The notes under the pieces are model-generated. The model did not search any database and was not told where the DNA came from. It saw nothing but the letters and a program-made list of their open reading frames with translations. A DNA stretch of 64,000 nt from JABWBD01 sp040768665 (GTDB taxonomy: Bacteria; Planctomycetota; Planctomycetia; Pirellulales; Thermoguttaceae). How positions within the stretch are numbered: the stretch's first letter is position 1; the number at the start of each line of letters is the position of its first letter. Shown here one piece after another: positions 37,098 through 45,792 of the stretch. Position numbers and translations under genes: made by a program. Location: assembly GCA_040768665.1 (NCBI GenBank), contig JAXGMN010000024.1, forward strand, positions 151,853 to 215,852, read 5' to 3'.

Positions 37098-37249
37098 ATC
37101 TCTGACGATTGTTGGGGATTTGCTTTGTTATGTTCTCTGAGAACCCTTCCTCCGAGCGGTTTTGGGGTGGCATCCTGTGGATTCCCTGCGATAATGACGG
37201 AACAGTATTCCAAGCTAATCTTGAGCAGTAGCCGGCCTCACTCTGGTCT

Positions 37250-37350
37250 GATGAAAAAAGGGGCAGGCAAAGCAACAGGCGCTGCAAGTCTTAGCGGGTG
37301 AATGGGACCGGAGATACAAGGACTTGCGGAGCCAGTCCCCCTTTTTCATC
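37250..37350. repeat. Family-1 palindromic repeat, full copy
   Basis: Terminal inverted repeats GATGAAAAAAGGGGCAGGC and GCCAGTCCCCCTTTTTCATC lie about 60 bp apart, with a smaller internal repeat GCAAGTCTTAGC/CAAGGACTTGC. It lies 33 bp upstream of the GAF-HlyD start, between two genes of the same strand. The 37098-37249 stretch before it shows nothing recognisable. Confidence 0.75.
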
Positions 37351-37382
37351 ACGTCAGCGCAACTCCGCTCGATGGCAACGGC

Positions 37383-39428
37383 ATGAGTACAGAACAATCG
37401 CTCGATCCCAGCCTGATCGAACAGACGAAGCACCAGATCCGTTCGCTCGTCAACGAGATCGCTCAACTCTCCAAGTCGGATCTAACGCCCCAGGAGTACT
37501 ACGGAGAGTTTCTGAATCGGATCGTGTCGGCCCTGGCCGCCCATGGGGGTGTCATCTGGAACGCCGATCAGGGACGTCTGGCGATTGCCTACCAGATCAA
37601 TCTCCAGGAGACGCAGCTTGCCGAGAAGTCGCAGGAGGAACAGGTCCAGCATGGGCGTCTGCTTCAGAAGGTGATGACCACGGGCGAGGCCGTTTTGGTG
37701 CCTCCCCATTCCGGGGCGATCGATGAAGACCAGGGCGGCAATCCCACCGGATTCCTTCTGGTCCTCGGGCCTTTGAAGACCGAGCTGGAGACCGTCGGGG
37801 TAGTCGAGGTTTTCCAGCGGGCCGAAGCGGGGCCGAGCACGCAGAAGGGTTATCTGCGTTTCTTGATGCAGATGTGCGATCTGGCGAGCGAGTACCTCAA
37901 GAGCCGTCAGCTCCGCCACTTCTCCGACCGCCAGGTCCTCTGGAGCCAACTCGAAGACTTCACTCGCGTTGTCCACGCGAGCCTGCATCCACGCGAGACC
38001 GCCTACACGATTGCCAACGAAGGACGCCGGCTGATCGAATGCGACCGCGTGAGCGTCGCCATTCGCAAAGGCCGGAAATGCACCGTCGAAGCGGTCAGCG
38101 GGCAGGATCTCTTCGACAAAAGATCGAATACCGTCCGGCTCCTGGGCCGTCTGGCAACGGCCGTGGTCAACAGCGACGAGCCGATTTGGTACACTGGCGA
38201 CACGAGCAACATGGCCCCGCAGGTCGAAGACGCGGTGCAGGAATACGTCGACGAGTCGCACTCGAAGACGGTCGCCGTCCTGCCGCTGCGTCGCGTCCGG
38301 GCCGCCGACCAGGAAAAGGAGCTGGAGCCCGACAAGCGCGAAGAGCCCGAGCTGCCGGTCGGCGCGCTGATCGTGGAGCAGATCGAAGACAGCCGTGTGC
38401 CTGAAAAGATGCTGCACCGCGTCGAGGTGGTCACCCAGCACAGCAGTATCGCGCTGGCCAATGCCCTGGAGCACGAGAGTCTGTTTCTCCTGCCCGTATG
38501 GCGGGCCATTGGCAAGGCAAAGTGGATCGTCCAGGCTCGCACGCTTCCCAAGACGCTCGCCATTGCCGGCACCGTCCTCGTCCTGCTCGCCGCGTTGTTT
38601 GTCTTCCCCGCCGATTTCGAGCTGGAAGCCAAGGGCACCCTGGAGCCCGTCAACCGCCGCGACGTCTTTGCCGCCGTGGATGGCGAAGTCGATCAGCTTT
38701 TCGTCGAGCATGGCGACGAGGTGAAGAAGGGGCAATTGCTGGCGAAGCTCCGCAACACCGATTTGCAGGTGGCCATTACGCGCGTCGACGGAGAGATCAC
38801 CACCACGCAGGAGCAAATCGTATCGCTCAACCGAATGCTCCACGGAGACCGCCAACTGTCGGCGACGGATCGCGTGCGGATCAGCGGCCAGTTGCTGGAG
38901 GCGAAGCAGAAGATGCTCAGCCTTACTGCCCAGCGCAGGCTCTACGACGAGAAGGCTCGACAGCTCGAGGTGTTAAGTCCGGCCGACGGGATCGTTGTCA
39001 CCTGGGATCTCTACAATCTGCTGATTTCCCGGCCGGTGCAGCGTGGGCAAGTCTTGATGCGTGTTGCCGATCCGACCGGCCCCTGGCAATTGGAGCTCCA
39101 GATGCCCGAGAACCGTATGGGGCATATCGTCAAGGCCCGGAGCGAACTCGGCCCGGAGCTGAACGTGGAGTACATCGTCGCCACGGAGCCCGACCGGCGT
39201 CATGCCGGCACGGTCAAGGAGATTCACGGCAGTGCCGAGGTCCGCGGCGACGAAGGCAATACCGTGCTGGTCAAGGTCGGCGGCGTCGAGAAGGCCGAAC
39301 TCCCCGATCTCCGTCCCGGGGCGACCGTCACCGGGAAGGTCCATTGCGGGCGGCGGGCGGTCGGCTATGTCTGGCTGCACGACTTCATTGCGTACATTCA
39401 GTCCCGGATCCTTTTCCGCTGGTTCTAG
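37383..39428 (+). CDS. GAF-domain membrane protein fused to an HlyD-type adaptor
   Basis: The start is ATG 37383 (MSTEQSLDPSLIEQTKHQIR); the longer frame runs into a repeat. Residues about 30-175 and 195-360 are two GAF-like sensor regions in the cytoplasm (GGVIWNADQGRLAIAYQI; ECDRVSVAIRKGRKCTVEAV). A single membrane helix (TLAIAGTVLVLLAALFVFP, about 395-415) leads to an extracytoplasmic HlyD module: lipoyl half (FVEHGDEVKKGQLLAKLRN), coiled coil and beta barrel (LEVLSPADGIVVTWDLYN). It could couple small-molecule sensing to adaptor assembly. It is followed 49 bp later by a free HlyD protein and then by the M50-HlyD protein, which suggests an operon. Confidence 0.85.
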   Translation: MSTEQSLDPSLIEQTKHQIRSLVNEIAQLSKSDLTPQEYYGEFLNRIVSALAAHGGVIWNADQGRLAIAYQINLQETQLAEKSQEEQVQHGRLLQKVMTTGEAVLVPPHSGAIDEDQGGNPTGFLLVLGPLKTELETVGVVEVFQRAEAGPSTQKGYLRFLMQMCDLASEYLKSRQLRHFSDRQVLWSQLEDFTRVVHASLHPRETAYTIANEGRRLIECDRVSVAIRKGRKCTVEAVSGQDLFDKRSNTVRLLGRLATAVVNSDEPIWYTGDTSNMAPQVEDAVQEYVDESHSKTVAVLPLRRVRAADQEKELEPDKREEPELPVGALIVEQIEDSRVPEKMLHRVEVVTQHSSIALANALEHESLFLLPVWRAIGKAKWIVQARTLPKTLAIAGTVLVLLAALFVFPADFELEAKGTLEPVNRRDVFAAVDGEVDQLFVEHGDEVKKGQLLAKLRNTDLQVAITRVDGEITTTQEQIVSLNRMLHGDRQLSATDRVRISGQLLEAKQKMLSLTAQRRLYDEKARQLEVLSPADGIVVTWDLYNLLISRPVQRGQVLMRVADPTGPWQLELQMPENRMGHIVKARSELGPELNVEYIVATEPDRRHAGTVKEIHGSAEVRGDEGNTVLVKVGGVEKAELPDLRPGATVTGKVHCGRRAVGYVWLHDFIAYIQSRILFRWF

Positions 39429-39477
39429 GCGAAGACTCGCCAGGAGCCGCCGCATTTCCTCAAGGAAGCTCTTCCCA

Positions 39478-40395
39478 ATGCAACTGACGACGATTGCACT
39501 GTCCGCCATCCTCGCCCTGGCCGGTCCGCGGCCGGAGTTCTCGATCCAGGATCCGGGCGTCGTCAACGACTGCCTGGTGACTCTGATGGACGAGGCCGAG
39601 GTGCCCGCCCAGGAACCAGGGGTCCTCATCGAGCTCAACGCCCGCGAGGGCCAGCATGTCGCAGAGGGCGATCTGCTGGCTCGAGTGGACGATCGCCAGG
39701 CCTGCAAGCTCGAAGAAATCGCCAAGTACAAGCTCGACGTCGCCGAACAGGAGGCGGGCAACGACGTGAATGTCCGCTACGCCCAGAAGACCTGGGAAGT
39801 CGCCAAAGCCGAGTACCAGCAGGCCCTGGAGACCAACAAGCGCCACGCCAACACCATCCCACAGATCGAGCTTCGCCGCTATGCGCTGAAGGTCGACGAA
39901 GCCGCGCTGCAAACCGAGCAGGCCGGGCACGACTTGAAGATCGCCGGCGTAAGCGTGAGCGTTCGCAAGGGCGAGCTCGACGCGGCCAGGCTCGACGTCG
40001 AACGCCGCCAGATCACTGCCCCGTTCGACGGGATTATCGACAAGCGGCACCTTCATCGGGGCGAATGGGTCCGGCCCGGCGATCCCGTGCTGCACATGGT
40101 CCGCATGGACCGCCTCCGCATCGAGGCATTCCTCGATGCCTCCCGGATTTCCCCCGGCGAGGTTGACGGGAAGCCGGTGGCGGTCACGGTCACCCTCGCG
40201 CACGGCCGAACCGAGCAGTTCCCGGGCAAAATTACTTTTGTTAGTCCGACGGTCGAGGCCGGTCCTCGCTTCCTTGTCAAAGCGGAAGTGATCAACCGCA
40301 AGGAAAACGATCAGTGGCTTCTCCGTCCCGGACAGAACGCGCAAATGGCGATCCAATGGAGGCAACCGTCGAATTTGTTGGGGCGGTCGAATTGA
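39478..40395 (+). CDS. Secreted HlyD-family adaptor protein
   Basis: The start is ATG 39478, preceded by AAGGAAG; it gives signal peptide MQLTTIALSAILALAGPRP and 305 residues. A lipoyl-like half (LIELNAREGQHVAEGDLLA), a coiled-coil hairpin (about 85-185) and the second lipoyl half (ITAPFDGIIDKRHLHRGEW) are complete, followed by a beta-barrel domain. It lacks a membrane anchor, so it should be periplasmic. It probably complexes with the two membrane HlyD proteins encoded on either side. Confidence 0.87.
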   Translation: MQLTTIALSAILALAGPRPEFSIQDPGVVNDCLVTLMDEAEVPAQEPGVLIELNAREGQHVAEGDLLARVDDRQACKLEEIAKYKLDVAEQEAGNDVNVRYAQKTWEVAKAEYQQALETNKRHANTIPQIELRRYALKVDEAALQTEQAGHDLKIAGVSVSVRKGELDAARLDVERRQITAPFDGIIDKRHLHRGEWVRPGDPVLHMVRMDRLRIEAFLDASRISPGEVDGKPVAVTVTLAHGRTEQFPGKITFVSPTVEAGPRFLVKAEVINRKENDQWLLRPGQNAQMAIQWRQPSNLLGRSN

Positions 40396-40405
40396 GGAAA
40401 AGAGC

Positions 40406-40478
40406 TTAGATCTTAGAACTTAGATTTTGGGAGCTTGGGGCCGGCCGCAAGCTTCAAGCCCTAAGTTCTAAGATCTAA
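40406..40478. repeat. 18-bp perfect inverted repeat in an operon gap
   Basis: Arms TTAGATCTTAGAACTTAG (40406-40423) and CTAAGTTCTAAGATCTAA (40461-40478) are perfectly complementary and enclose a 37-nt G-rich loop containing a second small palindrome (GGGCCGGCC-like). A following A-run is weak. It could attenuate or stabilise the transcript between the HlyD and M50 genes. Confidence 0.75.
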
Positions 40479-40497
40479 AAACCAAGATCTGAACGCC

Positions 40498-42738
40498 ATG
40501 GCCACATTAGCCGACAGTCTCGTATCCAGCTCTGCACGCCGGCTGCCGGTTCGCATGCGGCCCGATCTCAGTGCGCGGCGGCAACGCTACCTGGGGCGGA
40601 GCTACTGGGTGGTCAAGGACCCGGTCGGGTTGCACTATTTCCGGTTCCAGGACGAGGAATATGCGATCCTCCAGATGTTCGACGGCGAGAAGAGCCTCGA
40701 TGAAATCAAAGATCAGTTCGAGGCGGAGTTTCCGCCGCAGAAGATTACCCTGGAGGAATTGCAGCAGTTCCTCGGCATGCTCCATCGCAGCGGGCTGGTA
40801 ATCGTCGGCGTCCCCGGCCAGGGACACCAACTCCGCAAACGGCGCGACGAACGCCGTCGCAAGGAAATCCTCGGCGCCTTGAGCAATGTCCTCTGCATTC
40901 GCTTCAAGGGATTCGATCCCGAGCGGCTGCTGAACTGGCTGTATCCCAAGGTGGCGTGGTTTTTTCATCCGTTCACGATGATCTGCTGCGTGCTGCTCGC
41001 GCTGTCGGCTCTCATGCTGGTGTTGAGCGAGTTCGACGTTTTCCGCTCCAAGCTGCCTGGGTTCTACCAGTTCTTCAGCGTGCACAACGCCTTCTGGCTT
41101 GCCATCACGTTGGGGGTTACCAAGGTTCTTCACGAGTTCGGCCACGGGCTGTCTTGCAAGCATTTCGGCGGCGAGTGCCACGAGATGGGCATCATGATCC
41201 TCGTCCTCACGCCCTGCCTGTACTGCAATGTCTCGGATTCCTGGATGCTGCCGAGCAAGTGGAAACGCGCCTTTATCGGCGCGGCCGGCATGTACGTGGA
41301 ACTTGTCATGGCGTCGGTCGCCACGTACGTCTGGTGGTTCTCCGAGCCGGGGCTGTTGAACAACCTGGCGCTGAACATCATGTTCATCGCATCGGTGAGC
41401 ACCATTCTGTTCAACGCCAATCCGCTTCTGCGGTACGACGGCTATTACATCCTTTCCGATCTCACCGAGATTCCCAACCTTCGCCAGAAGGCGACGTCGA
41501 TCCTCAGCCGCAAGATGGGCGAGTGGTTTCTGGGCCTCGAGCAGCCCGACGATCCCTTCCTGCCTGAGCGGAACCAGACCTTTTTTGCGCTGTATTCGGT
41601 TGCCGCGGCGGTTTACCGTTGGGTGGTCGTTCTCTCGATTCTCTATTTCCTCTACAAGATTTTTGAACCGTACGGCCTGAAGGTAATCGGGCAGTTGATC
41701 ATCGCTATGTCGCTGTACGGTCTGTTCGTTCAACCCCTATACCGATTGGGCAAGTTCTTTTACGTGCCCGGGAGATGGGACAAAGTGAAGAAACCGCGGA
41801 TGTATGCCTCGCTGGCCGGATTGGCCGTAGTCGCGCTGTTGGCCCTGTTCCTTCCTCTTCCTTACTCGGTGATGTCGCCGCTGGAGATCCAGGCTCGCAG
41901 CGCCGCGAGCATTTACGTTCATGTCCCCGGTCAACTCGAAGAGGTTGCCGTCCAACCTGAGCAGCAGGTCACGGCCGGCCAGAACCTGGCCCGGTTGAGC
42001 AATATCGACGTGGACCTGAAGATCGCCGAGTTGGAGACCTCGCGCGACGAGTACAAGGCCCGCCTGGCAAGTATCGAGCGATTTCGCTACGAGGACAAGT
42101 CGGCGACGAACGAGATCCGCCAGGTCGAACAAGCGCTGGCCAATATTGAAGACCAGTTGCGCCAGCAGCAGCAGGACAAGCGGCGGTTGACCCTGGTGGC
42201 CCCCGTTGCCGGAACGGTTCTCCCGCCGCCCTGGAAGCCCGAGGAAAAGTCTACCGATCAACTCCGCACGTGGACGGGCACCCCCCTGGAATCCGAGAAC
42301 CTGGGCTGTTTTCTCGAACCGGGAGTGTTGTTCTGCCAGGTCGGCGACCCCGAAAAGATGGAAGCCATTCTCGTGGTCGACCAGAGCGACATCGACTTCA
42401 TACGGGAAGGGCAGGACGTGGACATCAAGCTCGACGAACTCCCCCACGACCTGTTCCTCGGCCGCGTGGCCGAGATCGCCAAGATCGATTTGCAGGTCAG
42501 TTCGAACCGCCTATCGACCAAGGCCGGCGGCGAACTGGCGACGAAGACCGACAAGGCGGGCGTCGAGCGGCCCATGAGCACTTCGTACCAGGTCCGCGTT
42601 CCGCTGAACGACCCGGCCCACCTCCTTCGACTCGGGTTGCGCGGCCAGGCCAAAGTCCACATGGGCCCCGACGACTGGCAGACGCTCGGCCAGCGGGCGT
42701 GGCGGCTACTGAGCGAAACGTTCAATTTCCGTATGTAG
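40498..42738 (+). CDS. PqqD-like / M50 metallopeptidase / HlyD fusion membrane protein
   Basis: 746 residues in three parts. Residues about 25-110 form a PqqD-like domain (GRSYWVVKDPVGLHYFRFQD, GEKSLDEIKDQFEAEFPP). Residues about 150-460 form a site-2-protease-type membrane domain with the zinc motif HEFGH at 212-216 and the third-ligand motif NANPLLRYDG (Asp314). After a helix, residues about 470-745 form an HlyD adaptor (VPGQLEEVAVQPEQQVTAGQ, VAPVAGTVLPPPWKPEEKS). Related 'putative peptide zinc metalloprotease' proteins occur with peptide-export systems. PqqD-like domains bind leader peptides of modified peptides, but no precursor or radical-SAM gene is in the window. It closes the cluster that starts at 34842. 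Confidence 0.88.
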   Translation: MATLADSLVSSSARRLPVRMRPDLSARRQRYLGRSYWVVKDPVGLHYFRFQDEEYAILQMFDGEKSLDEIKDQFEAEFPPQKITLEELQQFLGMLHRSGLVIVGVPGQGHQLRKRRDERRRKEILGALSNVLCIRFKGFDPERLLNWLYPKVAWFFHPFTMICCVLLALSALMLVLSEFDVFRSKLPGFYQFFSVHNAFWLAITLGVTKVLHEFGHGLSCKHFGGECHEMGIMILVLTPCLYCNVSDSWMLPSKWKRAFIGAAGMYVELVMASVATYVWWFSEPGLLNNLALNIMFIASVSTILFNANPLLRYDGYYILSDLTEIPNLRQKATSILSRKMGEWFLGLEQPDDPFLPERNQTFFALYSVAAAVYRWVVVLSILYFLYKIFEPYGLKVIGQLIIAMSLYGLFVQPLYRLGKFFYVPGRWDKVKKPRMYASLAGLAVVALLALFLPLPYSVMSPLEIQARSAASIYVHVPGQLEEVAVQPEQQVTAGQNLARLSNIDVDLKIAELETSRDEYKARLASIERFRYEDKSATNEIRQVEQALANIEDQLRQQQQDKRRLTLVAPVAGTVLPPPWKPEEKSTDQLRTWTGTPLESENLGCFLEPGVLFCQVGDPEKMEAILVVDQSDIDFIREGQDVDIKLDELPHDLFLGRVAEIAKIDLQVSSNRLSTKAGGELATKTDKAGVERPMSTSYQVRVPLNDPAHLLRLGLRGQAKVHMGPDDWQTLGQRAWRLLSETFNFRM

Positions 42739-42757
42739 AGCCTGTCCCAAAACCGTT

Positions 42758-42807
42758 GGGGACTGGCTCATTTTGCGGAGTCTTCGGAGCAAAATGAGCC
42801 TGCCCCC
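42758..42807. terminator. Family-1 palindrome between convergent genes; likely bidirectional terminator
   Basis: GGGGACTGGCTCATTTTGC pairs with GCAAAATGAGCCTGCCCCC around GGAGTCTTCGGA. It is the same subfamily as 12659-12708, with a compensatory A-to-T/T-to-A change in the arm (GGCACATTTT/AAAATGTGCC versus GGCTCATTTT/AAAATGAGCC). It lies 19 bp after the M50 gene and 12 bp before the convergent thioredoxin-like stop. Confidence 0.7.
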
Positions 42808-42819
42808 TTCTCCTCGCCC

Positions 42820-43293
42820 TCACCGAGACACCGTGCTCACCGCCCCCGCCTTCGGCTGCGCATCATCGACCGCGGCGCCCGCGGTACTCTCAGCTTTCTT
42901 GGTTGCCTCCAGGCCCTCGTTGATAAAATTTTCAACCGTTGCCACGTTCTGGCTGCCGACCAGCCTGCGCCGCATCCAGCCGCTCCTGGTGCTGCGGAAC
43001 ATCAGCAACTGCGGAACCGGTCCGCTGCCGATCAGTTGCCGCGCAAGCCCATGCTCCACGTCGGGATCGACTTGTGCGAAACAGACCCGCCCTAGCAAGC
43101 CGCGTTTTCGCACTTCCGGCAGAATCTGCCGTTTCATCTGCTGGCACGGTGCGCACCACTCGGTGCTCACGAACACGACGATTGGTGCCCCGTTGGACAT
43201 TGCGCTCTGATACGCGTCCGTGTAGCTCTCTCCTCCATCTCCTGTTGCCATCGTCGCAGTTTGCAGCACAACAGCGAGTGTAAGGCCAGTCAT
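42820..43293 (-). CDS. Exported thioredoxin-like protein
   Basis: 157 residues with a short hydrophobic N-terminus (MTGLTLAVVLQTATMATG) that may be a signal. The thioredoxin active site WCAPCQQMK is at about 46-54, followed by VCFAQVDPDVEHGLA and a cis-Pro loop GPVPQLLMF. It probably works on disulfides or as a periplasmic stress protein. The C-terminal 30 residues are Ala/Thr-rich and disordered. The upstream gap to 43547 (254 bp) shows no feature beyond a promoter region. Confidence 0.85.
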   Translation of the reverse strand: MTGLTLAVVLQTATMATGDGGESYTDAYQSAMSNGAPIVVFVSTEWCAPCQQMKRQILPEVRKRGLLGRVCFAQVDPDVEHGLARQLIGSGPVPQLLMFRSTRSGWMRRRLVGSQNVATVENFINEGLEATKKAESTAGAAVDDAQPKAGAVSTVSR

Positions 43294-43547
43294 AACAACG
43301 ATCCTTCCTCAAAGTGGCAAAAACCTCGATTCAAAACATCGGGGCCGAACTGGCGTCCACCTAAGGGCCGGACGGGTCTGATGATCAGCTTATGCCCCAA
43401 CCAGAACTTGCCAGTCTACCGAACAACAAACAGTTGGCAAGTGGGGAGAACCAGATAAATTTTGCCGGCACGAGACCGCACAGAATGGGGCGTGTGGGTT
43501 GTGCTGGCAAAAAAGGCAACAAAGGGCGTCTGAGTCGCCTTCAGTGA

Positions 43548-44813
43548 CTACACGGTTTTCTCAAGTACGACCACGGCTGCCTGTCCGACAATCGTCTGGT
43601 TCGTCAGCAGCACCGTGGGCGTGGAGCATGGACGAGGCACATCGCGCACCACATTCACAGGGCACGCCGGATCAGGGTGGCGGCAGTTCAGTGTGGCCGG
43701 AATCAGCCCCGCACCTAGCCCCAGGATGCTCGCTGCCGCCTCCATTGCACCCGCCGCGGCCCAAAGATTGCCGAAGTAGCTCTTCGCAGCGGTTACAGGC
43801 ACACTGCCCAGCACATCGCGGATTGCGACGGCTTCGATCCGATCTTCGTCCACTACCCCGCCTCCATTGGCACTCACATACCCCAGATCTGACGGCTCGA
43901 GTCCGGATTGTTCGAGTGCCCCTGCCAGGGTCCGCCGCAGTGCGGAACCGTCGACGCCCCCGTTGCGCCGCCACGACTCAGTTCCCGAAAAGAAACCGCG
44001 GATCCTCGCGAGTATCGTCGCTCCGCGAGCCTCCGCATGCGCACGGCTTTCCAAAATCAGTACCGCCGCGCCTTCGCCCACCACTTCGCCATCGCGGTCG
44101 AGATCGAAGGGCCGAGGAACCGTCGAGGGATCCTCGCATCGCGAGGCCCTGCTCATAATCGAGTAGCGTGCCCAGTCAAACGGATCGATTTGCGAACTCG
44201 CTCCCCCGGCCATCATCGCATCGGCCGCCCCCCGCTGGATCGCGCGGGCAGCTTCCGCGATCGCCAAAAAGCTCGAGATCTCCGCGTGGTGGATCGTATT
44301 GTTTGGTCCTCGGGCGTCGTGCGTGATCGAGATGTGCGACGCGATCATATTCGGCAGCACCCGCAGGAAACTGAGTGGGAAGCTTACCGCCATCCCGTCC
44401 GTCCCCCAGCGGCCGAAATCGAACTGCTTATCGACAATGCAGCGGCGGTAAGGCTCCTCGCTCTCGGCAATCGATCCGCAGATCCGGTCTGCGCCCAGCA
44501 CGATCCCAAACCGCTCGGGATCGATGCTACCTGGAACGATCCCCGCCTCTTGGCAAGCCAGCACGGACGCGGCGATCCCCAGTTGCGCATCACGCGCCAT
44601 CAGCTTGAGTGCCTTGCGATTGGTGATGTACTGCTTCGGCACAAAGTCCTTGATCTCGGCAGACACCTTGATCGGCAGAGTCGACGGATCGGCCGCTTCC
44701 AGTGGTCCAACGCCGGAGCGCCCATTCAGAATCGAGTCCCAGAACGGCTCCACCCCGATACCGATTGGGCTCACGATCCCCAAGCCCGTTACGACGACTT
44801 CTGCTGGTGGCAT
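43548..44813 (-). CDS. Beta-ketoacyl synthase homologue lacking catalytic residues (KS-beta/chain-length-factor-like)
   Basis: 421 residues with an entire condensing-enzyme fold (VVVTGLGIVSPIGIGVEPFW at the start; MIASHISITHDARGPN; DADGE-type loop DLDRDGEVVGEGAAVLILE). Aligned without gaps to FabF-type enzymes, the nucleophile Cys of the TACATG motif is Glu178 (IHHAEISSF). The first catalytic His (NAHGTS) is Asn316 (SANGGG). The second His (MTGH) is Asn349 (SYFGNL). The conserved Lys344 remains. Loss of the Cys and both His residues cannot support condensation. It resembles the KS-beta partners of type II polyketide systems, where Gln replaces Cys. No KS-alpha or acyl carrier gene is adjacent. 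Confidence 0.85.
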   Translation of the reverse strand: MPPAEVVVTGLGIVSPIGIGVEPFWDSILNGRSGVGPLEAADPSTLPIKVSAEIKDFVPKQYITNRKALKLMARDAQLGIAASVLACQEAGIVPGSIDPERFGIVLGADRICGSIAESEEPYRRCIVDKQFDFGRWGTDGMAVSFPLSFLRVLPNMIASHISITHDARGPNNTIHHAEISSFLAIAEAARAIQRGAADAMMAGGASSQIDPFDWARYSIMSRASRCEDPSTVPRPFDLDRDGEVVGEGAAVLILESRAHAEARGATILARIRGFFSGTESWRRNGGVDGSALRRTLAGALEQSGLEPSDLGYVSANGGGVVDEDRIEAVAIRDVLGSVPVTAAKSYFGNLWAAAGAMEAAASILGLGAGLIPATLNCRHPDPACPVNVVRDVPRPCSTPTVLLTNQTIVGQAAVVVLEKTV

Positions 44814-44897
44814 TTACCTACTCGCAATGGTGGGCCGCATTTCTCCACGGCGGCGTCTATCCTCGACTATCGATCCGTTCGATCGGAAATCTTTGAA

Positions 44898-44997
44898 GTC
44901 CTAACAAAACGGGAACAGACACCTCGCAAAGATGCCCATTCTCCGTGTTTTACGAGTGTTTGCCTCGGAGCCAGACCCCGTTTTATTAGGGCCTCTC
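44898..44997. repeat. Family-1 palindromic repeat, full copy
   Basis: CTAACAAAACGGGAACAG on the left, CCAGACCCCGTTTTATTAGG on the right, and an inner GTGTTTTACGAGTGTTTGCC. It is the same subfamily as 11421-11520, including the outer inverted flanks ending in AGGGCCTC. It lies between the divergent ketosynthase-like and membrane-protein genes. The rest of that 420-bp gap has only a short sequence related to the outer arm of the palindrome at 15975. Confidence 0.75.
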
Positions 44998-45234
44998 GGT
45001 CTCGCTTGGCACTGCCACAGTCGCACCACCGTAAGCACGGGTCCCGTACCACTGGTGGGCCGATGCCTAACCGGAAGAAAATCGGGCGACGTCAAAATCG
45101 AGCTGATCTGCAGTCTTTATCCTGGCCGCCCATCTTCAACCGGTCAATGCCACCGTCCTGTCAACTTGACGTCTTCCGACGTTCGCCCACAATGGACAGG
45201 CGAGTATTCGCCGATGACCAAGTGATCGTAGAGA

Positions 45235-45663
45235 ATGCGAGTGGGATTCCTGACCAACGACCGCACGTGGAACATCACCTTCCGCACAGCGCACATTGCA
45301 GCGATGGGGGTGCTGTTGGGCGGTCATGCTTTCGATGTGCCGGCCCCGCGGCTGCTGACTTCCCTGTGGCTCGCCGTTGGGACAGGCCTCGTGATGGTCG
45401 TCCTCGAAGCGGGCGCAAGCTTTGTCTGGTTCCACCAGGGGAGAGGTCTGATGACGCTCGCCAAGCTGGCGCTCATCCTGCTCGTGCCATTGCTGTGGCA
45501 GTGGCGTCTGCCGATCCTCCTGGCTGCCGTCGCACTCGCCTCGGTCGGTTCTCACATGCCGGCAAGATACCGCTACTACTCCGTCCTGTACAAAGAGGTC
45601 ATTCGCTGTCACGGCGGCCCCGGCGATGCCCGCCTGAACCAAGACTCGCCACCGTCCCGGTAG
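45235..45663 (+). CDS. Small multi-pass membrane protein of unknown function
   Basis: 142 residues with four predicted membrane segments: FRTAHIAAMGVLLGGHAF, LLTSLWLAVGTGLVMVVLEA, MTLAKLALILLVPLLWQW, LPILLAAVALASVGSHMP. The ending PARYRYYSVLYKEVIRCHG is cytoplasmic or periplasmic and basic. I do not recognise a named family. The pattern is that of a conserved planctomycete transmembrane protein. It stands alone and its stop is followed after 15 bp by a palindromic repeat. Confidence 0.72.
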   Translation: MRVGFLTNDRTWNITFRTAHIAAMGVLLGGHAFDVPAPRLLTSLWLAVGTGLVMVVLEAGASFVWFHQGRGLMTLAKLALILLVPLLWQWRLPILLAAVALASVGSHMPARYRYYSVLYKEVIRCHGGPGDARLNQDSPPSR

Positions 45664-45677
45664 GTCCCGCTTGCCGG

Positions 45678-45776
45678 AGCCTGCTGAATAGGGGACTGGC
45701 TCTGCAACCGGTGGTGGATTGGCTTGACGACAGGCACAAGATGGTGCAGTGCCTGTCCCTTTTTTCCTGCAGGCTC
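45678..45776. terminator. Family-1 palindrome between convergent genes
   Basis: Outer ends GAGCCTGC (45678) and GCAGGCTC (45769-45776), then GGGGACTGGC (45691) and GCCTGTCCC (45751-45759), then TCTGCAACC/GATGGTGCAG inside. It lies 15 bp after the membrane-protein stop and 17 bp before the convergent stop of the next gene. This is the third such placement in the window. Confidence 0.7.
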
Positions 45777-45792
45777 TACCGCGTCGTGTGCC

